A DNA stretch of 39,928 bases from GCA-002282575 sp964606405 (GTDB taxonomy: Bacteria; Pseudomonadota; Gammaproteobacteria; Thiomicrospirales; Thiomicrospiraceae). The stretch spans positions 1 to 39,928 of the forward strand of contig CAZSGH010000025.1 in NCBI GenBank assembly GCA_964606405.1. The letters run 5' to 3'. Numbering within the stretch: the first letter of the stretch is position 1; the number at the start of each line of letters is the position of its first letter. The notes beneath the pieces are model-generated. The model was not told where the DNA came from, searched no databases, and saw only the letters and a program-made list of their open reading frames with translations. The position numbers and the translations under genes were made by a program. Shown one piece after another: positions 34,628 through 39,928 of the stretch.

Positions 34628-34703
34628 TGGTCCGCCCACCGCGACTCGAACGCAGAGCTGAAACTTAGGAGGTTTCCGTTTTATCCTGTTAAACTATAGG
34701 CGG
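34628..34703 (-). tRNA. tRNA-Arg (anticodon CCU)
   Basis: 76 nt cloverleaf on the minus strand. Acceptor CCGCCTA/TGGGCGG (one G-T pair) with discriminator A and encoded CCA, D stem GTTT/AAAC, anticodon stem GAAAC/GTTTC with loop CTCCTAA (anticodon CCT), 4-base variable loop, T stem CTGCG/CGCGG with loop TTCGAGT. Decodes the AGG codon. Confidence 0.92.
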
Positions 34704-34792
34704 CTAAAAACGCAATATCTGTGTCAGCATTACCTCGCAGTACCAAATGTACAGCTTCGGTTTGCTTTCGCGATCTTGCCTTTTTATAAACT

Positions 34793-35086
34793 TTATTTTT
34801 GTGCTTCGAAATAAGCAGCGATATCAGCCATATCGGCTTCAGATAGACCTGCAGCAAAAGGCGACATCATTGAGTTTTTACGTTCACCGCTTTTGAAGTC
34901 ACGTAATGCGGACTCAAGATAAACGGCGTGCTGACCCGCTAGTTTAGGAAAAGTTGGAACAAGACTTTTGCCTTGAGCACCATGACAGCCGACGCAAGCT
35001 TGAGCTTTGGTTTCACCTGCTTTTATGTCTGCAGCCAGTGCAGAAAAAGAAACGCCAGCTGCCACGAGCATCCATACCATTTTCAT
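34793..35086 (-). CDS. periplasmic monohaem cytochrome c, paralogue 1
   Basis: 97 residues. Signal peptide (MKMVWMLVAAGVSFSALA) and one haem site CVGCH (Cys31, Cys34, His35), with Met73 or Met74 (NSMMSP) as the likely sixth ligand. It belongs to the small class I c-type cytochromes (c4/c5/c553-like), periplasmic electron carriers. It is about half identical by eye to the next gene upstream, with the same ...MMSP...GLS-ADMA-IAA... C-terminal half, showing tandem duplication. It has its own promoter. Confidence 0.9.
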   Translation of the reverse strand: MKMVWMLVAAGVSFSALAADIKAGETKAQACVGCHGAQGKSLVPTFPKLAGQHAVYLESALRDFKSGERKNSMMSPFAAGLSEADMADIAAYFEAQK

Positions 35087-35115
35087 TTCAATACTCCTGT
35101 AAAAGTTATCGCAGC

Positions 35116-35144
35116 ATTAAACAGTGTTTAAGACGCCACGTCAA
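35116..35144 (-). promoter_or_regulatory. promoter of cytochrome c paralogue 1
   Basis: On the minus strand TTGACG (complement of 35139-35144) and TTTAAT (complement of 35116-35121) with a 17-base spacer, about 30 bases before the start codon. Confidence 0.7.
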
Positions 35145-35153
35145 GCATTCATC

Positions 35154-35189
35154 AAAAACAAGAAAGGGAGCTAAAGCCCCCCTTCTTGT
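35154..35189 (-). terminator. strand-specific terminator of cytochrome c paralogue 2
   Basis: 14-pair stem (35158-35171 with 35176-35189, loop 35172-35175) followed on the minus strand by a T-run. In the minus-strand RNA the two imperfect pairs are G-U; in the plus-strand RNA they would be A-C mismatches. The hairpin is therefore fitted to the minus-strand transcript. Confidence 0.85.
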
Positions 35190-35207
35190 GCAACTAAGCG
35201 ATCAAAA

Positions 35208-35507
35208 TTACTTTTGAGCAGCTAAGAATGCAGCAATGTTTGCCATGTCAGCGTCAGAAAGACCTTTCGCTTGTGGTGACATCATTGGGTTGTTACGCTT
35301 GCCAGACTTGAAGTCTTTCAATGCAGCTTCAAGAGTAGCAGCATCTTTACCTGTTAAAGATGGGAACGCTGGAGATGCGCTTTTGCCATTTTGACCGTGG
35401 CAACCAGCACAAGAAGCATATTTTGCTTTACCAGCAGCTTCGTCAGCAGCTTGAGCAGTGCCCATTGCTAAAACAGACAGAGCAGCAGCAACGATAATTT
35501 TTTTCAT
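35208..35507 (-). CDS. periplasmic monohaem cytochrome c, paralogue 2
   Basis: 99 residues. Signal peptide (MKKIIVAAALSVLAMGTAQA) and haem site CAGCH (Cys33, Cys36, His37), sixth ligand Met75 or Met76 (NNPMMSP). A soluble class I c-type cytochrome. AGGAG precedes the start codon. It has a near-consensus promoter upstream and its own terminator, so the two duplicated cytochromes can be expressed separately. Likely an electron donor to a terminal oxidase or other respiratory enzyme, but no such partner is in the window. Confidence 0.92.
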   Translation of the reverse strand: MKKIIVAAALSVLAMGTAQAADEAAGKAKYASCAGCHGQNGKSASPAFPSLTGKDAATLEAALKDFKSGKRNNPMMSPQAKGLSDADMANIAAFLAAQK

Positions 35508-35560
35508 TTGAAACTCCTAAAAAGGGTATGTCGAAAATGACATGGATTATGCCGTTGGTA

Positions 35561-35589
35561 ATTACAATGGATTTGTCGGCTGATGTCAA
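35561..35589 (-). promoter_or_regulatory. strong promoter of cytochrome c paralogue 2
   Basis: On the minus strand TTGACA (complement of 35584-35589, perfect -35) and TGTAAT (complement of 35561-35566) with a 17-base spacer, about 55 bases before the start codon. Confidence 0.8.
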
Positions 35590-35609
35590 GAAAGATAACA
35601 TGCTTGAGG

Positions 35610-36572
35610 TCAACTTTGTGGTGTTGCATGCAGTAAGCGCAGATAATGTTGATAACGATGTAAGGCAATTTCTTCCGCTTCTACTGCCTGAATGATGGCA
35701 CATTCGGGTTCATGGCTGTGGGTGCAGTTGTGAAAACGACACTTGCCTAGGTAGGGTCTAAAATCGCGCCAGTAGCGATCAGGGTGCTCAATGGAGAACT
35801 CGCCTAGCTCCAGTGTTCTGATGCCAGCAGCGTCGATTAAAATGCCGCCTGAGGGTAGGTCGTAAAGCGTAGCATTGTTAGTGGTGTGCTGTCCGAGTCC
35901 TGTTGAAGCAGATAAAGTTTGTGTACGAATATCCATTTCGGGTAATAGGGCCTTAGCTAAAGAAGATTTACCCACGCCAGAGTTCCCCAAAAAGACACTG
36001 CTTTTATCCTTGCAGCGTGTTCTAAGTTCTGACAAGCCTGTTTGAGTGTGTGTGCTGGTTTCTATCCATTGATAGCCAATGCTTTGATAGATGTGCGCCA
36101 GTTCATCAATATAAACTCGATATTCACCAGATACCAAGTCGGCTTTATTTAACAGAATAATTGCATCTAATCCCTGCCACTCGCAATAGCAAAGGCTCCT
36201 ATCGAGCAAGTCTAAATCAATGCCAGGAGCAGGAGCAATGACAACTAAAAGCTGGTCAATGTTTGCCGCAACGGGCTTAATCACGCCTCTAAAACCTGGT
36301 CGAGACAGTAGGCTGTTACGCGGCAATAAACTTTCAATAACTGAATTATTATTCTCATCTTGCCAAACCATGACCTGATCGCCTGCGACCACATTGGCAA
36401 GGTTGGCGCGTTGGTGGCAGCTATGCAGCGTTCCATCTGCAAAGCGCACCACGGCTTTCTTGCCAGAGTTCATTACCACCAACCCTAATCGGGAATCCTG
36501 ATGGTGAGAGTCACCTTCGCGTCGTTGTTCGATGCGTTGTTGTTGTTGATTGGTTAGCTTGCGTTTGCTCAT
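35610..36572 (-). CDS. rsgA: small ribosomal subunit biogenesis GTPase RsgA
   Basis: 320 residues. Circularly permuted GTPase that checks late 30S assembly. Order: OB-fold (about 30-85), G4 NKAD (142-145), G1 P-loop GNSGVGKS (196-203), G3 at 247-250, and a C-terminal zinc finger with Cys278, Cys283, His285 and Cys291. The G3 motif reads DAAG rather than the usual DxPG, a Pro to Ala change worth noting; the family is otherwise clear. Its ATG overlaps the stop of the upstream pterin dehydratase by 4 bases (ATGA), so the two are an operon. Divergent orn next door is a conserved gammaproteobacterial pairing. Confidence 0.95.
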   Translation of the reverse strand: MSKRKLTNQQQQRIEQRREGDSHHQDSRLGLVVMNSGKKAVVRFADGTLHSCHQRANLANVVAGDQVMVWQDENNNSVIESLLPRNSLLSRPGFRGVIKPVAANIDQLLVVIAPAPGIDLDLLDRSLCYCEWQGLDAIILLNKADLVSGEYRVYIDELAHIYQSIGYQWIETSTHTQTGLSELRTRCKDKSSVFLGNSGVGKSSLAKALLPEMDIRTQTLSASTGLGQHTTNNATLYDLPSGGILIDAAGIRTLELGEFSIEHPDRYWRDFRPYLGKCRFHNCTHSHEPECAIIQAVEAEEIALHRYQHYLRLLHATPQS

Positions 36573-36910
36573 GCCTGATACAACTGGTTGATGTGTGCTG
36601 CCATAATCATGTCGTTAAGTGTAACGCCTTTGGCAATATGGGTGGTCAATGTAATTTTTACATGGTTGTACCCATAACAAATCTCTGGATGATGATCTTG
36701 CTGGTGACACATATAAGCCAGCGCATTCAAAAAAGCCATGACCTGATAATGATTTTTGAACGTGATATTACGTTCAATACTTTTATAGTCAAATGCAGGC
36801 TGCCAGCCTGTTATCATACTCAAATAGCTTTCGATAGTTGGTATGACCATTGCAGGCGTTCCTGCTTTTAAGGGTTGACAAGATTGCGTCAGTAAGGCGT
36901 TAATATCCAA
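36569..36910 (-). CDS. 4a-hydroxytetrahydrobiopterin dehydratase (PCD/DCoH family)
   Basis: 113 residues. Dehydrates pterin-4a-carbinolamine, recycling pterin cofactor for aromatic amino acid hydroxylases, or serves molybdopterin or other pterin metabolism. The motif HHPEICYGYNHVKITLTTH gives His73, His74 and His91, with the 17-residue spacing of the mammalian His62/His79 pair. It starts with TTG (complement of 36908-36910); AGGAG lies 8 bases upstream and no ATG is available. No phenylalanine hydroxylase (phhA) is next to it; it is instead coupled to rsgA. Confidence 0.9.
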   Translation of the reverse strand: MDINALLTQSCQPLKAGTPAMVIPTIESYLSMITGWQPAFDYKSIERNITFKNHYQVMAFLNALAYMCHQQDHHPEICYGYNHVKITLTTHIAKGVTLNDMIMAAHINQLYQA

Positions 36911-36981
36911 AATTAGGCTCCTGTGAATGTTTTATGTAACCATTATAGGAGATAGCGATACTAACAGGTCAAGGAGATGCT

Positions 36982-37527
36982 ATGCAGAGCACAGATAACC
37001 TCGTGTGGATGGATTTAGAAATGACAGGATTGGATGTCAATCAGTGCGTTATTATGGAAATAGCCACCTTAATTACCGACAGCCAGTTGAATTTGGTTGC
37101 TGAAGGTCCTGTCATTGCGATTGCCCTGAGTGACGATGAGCTTTCTACGATGGATGAATGGTGTCAAAACACCCATGGTGCGTCAGGACTCACTGCGCGT
37201 TGTCGCAATAGTGATATTGATTTGGCTCAGGCAGAAGCCTTGACGCTCGCGTTTATTCAGCAATATGTTCCTAAGGGCGTGTCGCCATTGTGTGGCAATA
37301 GTATTTGCCAAGACCGTAAGTTTATTGAGCGCTATATGCCTAGTGTTGACGCTTATCTCCATTATCGATTGATTGATGTGAGTAGCTTCAAGGAAGCGGC
37401 AAAGCGTTGGAATAAGCCTGTTGTTGAAGCTGTCAAAAAATCGGGAAGTCATACTGCCTTAGAGGATATTAAGGAGTCGATTAGCGAGATGCGTCACTAT
37501 AAACAATATTTTTTGATCACAGCTTGA
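36982..37527 (+). CDS. orn: oligoribonuclease
   Basis: 181 residues. DEDDh 3'-5' exonuclease that degrades 2-5-nt RNAs, including pGpG from c-di-GMP turnover, which links it to the c-di-GMP-controlled Pel system. Asp11 and Glu13 (MDLEMTG), a middle Asp (CQDRKFIERYMP) and the His/Asp of SHTALEDIKESI complete the site. AAGGAG lies 6 bases before the ATG. Divergent from the pterin dehydratase-rsgA pair with a 71-base gap. Confidence 0.97.
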   Translation: MQSTDNLVWMDLEMTGLDVNQCVIMEIATLITDSQLNLVAEGPVIAIALSDDELSTMDEWCQNTHGASGLTARCRNSDIDLAQAEALTLAFIQQYVPKGVSPLCGNSICQDRKFIERYMPSVDAYLHYRLIDVSSFKEAAKRWNKPVVEAVKKSGSHTALEDIKESISEMRHYKQYFLITA

Positions 37528-37567
37528 CTCTAATTTAATAGTTGACCAAAATAGTAGGTTATTGATT

Positions 37568-37708
37568 GCCACTAAAACCCTAGAGGGGTTGGAGGGCTGA
37601 AGGAGGGGGAGCACTGGTGTAGCCGATTGACTTAATCCCCTTCTTTCAACTGAAAAACAAGCTTGGAAAGTCTAAAAATAGGCGAAGCGAGGTTTTTAGA
37701 GACTTCCT
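37568..37708 (-). repeat. two-hairpin dispersed repeat, copy B (inverted)
   Basis: Lies in the 278-base orn-ilvB gap, in inverse orientation to copy A. Plus-strand hairpins: GAAGGAGGGGG (37599-37609) with CCCCTTCTTTC (37637-37647), two G-T pairs; TCTAAAAA (37671-37678) with TTTTTAGA (37693-37700). About three quarters of bases match copy A by eye across the 5' 95 bases, with the loop CTCGCTTCGC conserved. Confidence 0.8.
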
Positions 37709-37805
37709 ATTGCGGTTTTTGATTAAGATGGTGGTTTGTGCTAGGTATTTTACGTTACAATACTAAAATTTTTACCGCTGCCAATTGCATACAAAGGAGA
37801 GGCTT

Positions 37806-39503
37806 GTGGAGTTGACGGGTGCTCAGATCGTCATTAAGTTTTTAGAAGACGAAGGGGTTGAACATCTTTGGGGTTATCCAGGTGGTGCTGTTTTGCCCAT
37901 TTATGATGCTTTAGATACAACGGCAACAACCCTAAAACATATTCTGGTTCGTCACGAACAAGCTGCAACTCATGCTGCGGATGCCTATTCGCGCGCGACA
38001 GGAAAGCCAGGTTTGGTCTTGGTGACTTCTGGTCCTGGTGCCACGAATGCCATTACAGGAATTGCAACCGCTTACATGGATTCTATTCCGCTGATTGTCT
38101 TAACTGGTCAAGTGCCGACAGCCATGATTGGCTTAGATGCTTTTCAGGAAGTTGACACGGTTGGTATTAGTCGTCCGATCGTTAAGCACAACTTTTTAGT
38201 AAGAGATGTCAACGAGTTGGCAATAACGCTCAAAAAAGCGTTTTATATTGCTATGACAGGTCGCCCAGGCCCTGTTCTGATTGATATTCCTAAAGATGTG
38301 CAGAATGCTAAAACGACATATGTATATCCGGACTCGGTAGATATCCGCTCGTACAATGTGATTACGAAAGGGCATACGGGACAGATTCGTAAAGCGGTCG
38401 ATTTAATGCTGGCAGCTGAACGTCCCATGTTTTATACGGGTGGCGGTGTTGTTCTTGGTGAAGCAGCAACCCAGTTGACAGAACTCGTGCGTTATATGGG
38501 GTATCCGATTACGCAAACCTTAATGGGTTTGGGGGCTTTCCCTGCGAGTGATGCGCTTTCAGTTGGTATGCTAGGTATGCACGGTACTTACGAAGCCAAT
38601 ATGGCAATGCATCATTGTGATGTGTTAATTGCCATTGGTGCGCGTTTTGATGATCGTGTAACTGGCAACATTGAAAAGTTTTGCCCGACCGCAAAAGTCA
38701 TTCATATTGATATTGACCCTGCATCCATCTCGAAAAATGTCAAAGTTGATGTGCCGATTGTTGGTCCTGTTTCTCAAGTATTGGACGACGTGCTGGATAT
38801 CGTTAAAGCCGATAAGCGCAAGCCGAATTCTGATGCAATTGCTGCTTGGTGGCAGCAAATTGATACATGGCGTGCGGTCGAGTGCATGAAGTATCAGACA
38901 TCAACGAAAGTTATTAAGCCTCAGTCGGTCATTGAGTTGTTGCACAAGATCACTAATGGTGATGCTTATGTTACTTCCGATGTCGGACAACATCAGATGT
39001 GGGCAGCCCAGTATTACAAGTTCGACAAACCACGTCGTTGGATTAATTCAGGCGGTTTGGGTACGATGGGTGTCGGCTTGCCCTATGCGATGGGCGTTAA
39101 AATGGCTTTCCCAGACGCAACCGTTGCGTGCGTGACGGGTGAAGGTAGTATTCAAATGAATATTCAAGAGCTGTCAACCTGCTTTCAGTATGGGTTGCCA
39201 GTTAAAATTGTCTGTTTGAATAATCGTTTTTTAGGCATGGTTCGTCAATGGCAAGAATTCTTTTATGATCGTCGATACTCAATGTCTTACATGGACTCCT
39301 TGCCAGACTTCGTTAAGTTGGCTGAGGCTTACGGTCATGTAGGCATGAAGATTTCGGAGCCTGCTGAGTTGGAAAGCAAAATGCGTGAAGCTTTCGCTAT
39401 GACTGATCGTTTGGTGTTTTTGGATATTCAGACCGATCATACTGAAAACGTCTATCCGATGATTCCAGCTGGTGCGGGTCAGAACGAAATGATTTTGGTT
39501 TAA
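37806..39503 (+). CDS. ilvB: acetolactate synthase large subunit
   Basis: 565 residues from GTG 37806 (ilvI in the E. coli isozyme III naming). Joins two pyruvates, or pyruvate and 2-oxobutyrate, with TPP and FAD, the first common step of Val/Leu/Ile synthesis. GTG is chosen because AAGGAGAGG ends 3 bases before it and the product begins VELTGAQ, aligning with other IlvI proteins; a TTG at 37785 is in frame but precedes that site. Glu51 (VRHEQAATHAADAY) is the TPP-activating residue. The TPP motif reads VTGEGSIQMN; GEGS rather than GDGS is, as I recall, also found in Pseudomonas. TACAAT upstream at about 37756 may be a -10. Followed by ilvN. Confidence 0.96.
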   Translation: MELTGAQIVIKFLEDEGVEHLWGYPGGAVLPIYDALDTTATTLKHILVRHEQAATHAADAYSRATGKPGLVLVTSGPGATNAITGIATAYMDSIPLIVLTGQVPTAMIGLDAFQEVDTVGISRPIVKHNFLVRDVNELAITLKKAFYIAMTGRPGPVLIDIPKDVQNAKTTYVYPDSVDIRSYNVITKGHTGQIRKAVDLMLAAERPMFYTGGGVVLGEAATQLTELVRYMGYPITQTLMGLGAFPASDALSVGMLGMHGTYEANMAMHHCDVLIAIGARFDDRVTGNIEKFCPTAKVIHIDIDPASISKNVKVDVPIVGPVSQVLDDVLDIVKADKRKPNSDAIAAWWQQIDTWRAVECMKYQTSTKVIKPQSVIELLHKITNGDAYVTSDVGQHQMWAAQYYKFDKPRRWINSGGLGTMGVGLPYAMGVKMAFPDATVACVTGEGSIQMNIQELSTCFQYGLPVKIVCLNNRFLGMVRQWQEFFYDRRYSMSYMDSLPDFVKLAEAYGHVGMKISEPAELESKMREAFAMTDRLVFLDIQTDHTENVYPMIPAGAGQNEMILV

Positions 39504-39515
39504 GGGGGCTGGAAT

Positions 39516-39928
39516 ATGCGTCATATCATTTCCATGCTAATCGAAAATGAGTCGGGTGCGTTATCGCGTGTTGCGGGTTTGTTTTCGGCACGTGGCTATA
39601 ATATTCAAGAGTTAACTGTTGCGCCAACAGAGGACGAGACTGTATCTCGTTTAACCTTGGTTACTCAAGGTAATGAACAACAGATCGAACAAATTGTTAA
39701 GCATCTCAATCGACTCATTGATGTGGTTAAAGTTGTTGACCTCACCAATGGTGAGCATATTGAACGGGAGTTGCTCTTGATTAAATTGGTTGCAACAGGA
39801 ACCAATCGTGAAGAGCTAAAGCGGCTAGCGGATATTTTTCGTGCGCAAATTGTTGATGTTACAGCGTCGACTTATACGGTGCAATTAGTGGGTGATAAAG
39901 GTAAGACAGATGCCTTTATCAACAGTGT
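39516..39928 (+). CDS. ilvN: acetolactate synthase small (regulatory) subunit, partial
   Basis: The first 137 residues, cut by the window edge (family length about 163; also called ilvH). The N-terminal ACT domain begins MRHIISMLIENESGALSRVAG and continues FSARGYNIQELTVAPTED, where valine binds for feedback inhibition. The second domain (LIKLVATGTNREELKRLADI) stimulates the large subunit. It begins 12 bases after ilvB, with GGGGG/GGAA upstream of the ATG, so the two are one operon. Confidence 0.96.
   Translation, partial: MRHIISMLIENESGALSRVAGLFSARGYNIQELTVAPTEDETVSRLTLVTQGNEQQIEQIVKHLNRLIDVVKVVDLTNGEHIERELLLIKLVATGTNREELKRLADIFRAQIVDVTASTYTVQLVGDKGKTDAFINS

Noticed and set aside
37785..37805. 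TTG at 37785 as the start of the acetolactate synthase large subunit
   Set aside because: The ribosome binding site AAGGAGAGG lies after it and just before GTG 37806, and homologues begin at the VELTGAQ position.
39148..39159. GEGS instead of GDGS in the TPP motif of the acetolactate synthase
   Set aside because: As far as I recall this variant is normal in Pseudomonas-type enzymes, so it is not an anomaly.
1..39928. CRISPR arrays, insertion sequences, prophage genes, toxin-antitoxin pairs, rRNA
   Set aside because: No regularly spaced direct repeats, transposase, integrase or phage motifs, or rRNA-like sequence were seen on either strand.

Overview
The window looks like chromosome from a gammaproteobacterium with moderate GC (mid-40s by eye). 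This rests on gene order: rpsU-yqeY-dnaG-rpoD, leuB...asd-truA-trpF, orn divergent from rsgA, aroC followed by an MFS permease, and a Gram-negative pel operon with an outer-membrane porin. I cannot name the genus.

Layout. (1) 1-1080: an exported protein of unknown function and a micro-ORF in AT-rich sequence. (2) 1081-2489: gloA and tsaD, convergent and overlapping by 4 bp. (3) 2534-4560: two unrecognised envelope proteins, one SPOR-like plus TPR-like and one membrane-anchored. (4) 4609-17054: a complete tightly packed pelABCDEFG operon for the cationic exopolysaccharide Pel. PelB, normally one inner-to-outer-membrane protein, is here two proteins, one anchored in the inner membrane and one with its own signal peptide and a C-terminal beta-barrel. 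PelD keeps an RxxD c-di-GMP site. (5) 17170-21562: the rpsU-yqeY-dnaG-rpoD macromolecular synthesis cluster. The pel block lies between tsaD and rpsU, which are direct neighbours in many gammaproteobacteria. (6) 21625-26236: ppsA and htpG, divergent. (7) 26237-29357: a secreted PLA2-like protein overlapping aroC, an MFS permease and a 53-residue membrane protein on the minus strand. (8) 29464-34570: leuB, an M23 peptidase overlapping a bactofilin, asd, truA, trpF. (9) 34594-36910: tRNA-Arg(CCU), two tandem monohaem cytochromes c, rsgA and a pterin dehydratase, all on the minus strand. (10) 36982-end: orn and the acetolactate synthase genes, the last cut by the window edge.

Most content is housekeeping: translation, replication, transcription, and Leu/Ile/Val, Trp, chorismate and Lys/Thr/Met biosynthesis. 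The accessory part is the Pel module with its two flanking envelope genes. Two dispersed repeat families occupy intergenic gaps between 27.7 and 37.7 kb. One is a roughly 140-bp two-hairpin element with two clear copies and one diverged copy; the other is a REP/dRS3-like element of about 68 bp in two copies. No CRISPR array, insertion sequence, prophage or rRNA was seen. The strongest leads are the split PelB, the structured repeat, the inverted repeat around the leuB promoter, and the unknown SPOR/TPR and anchored pair beside pel.
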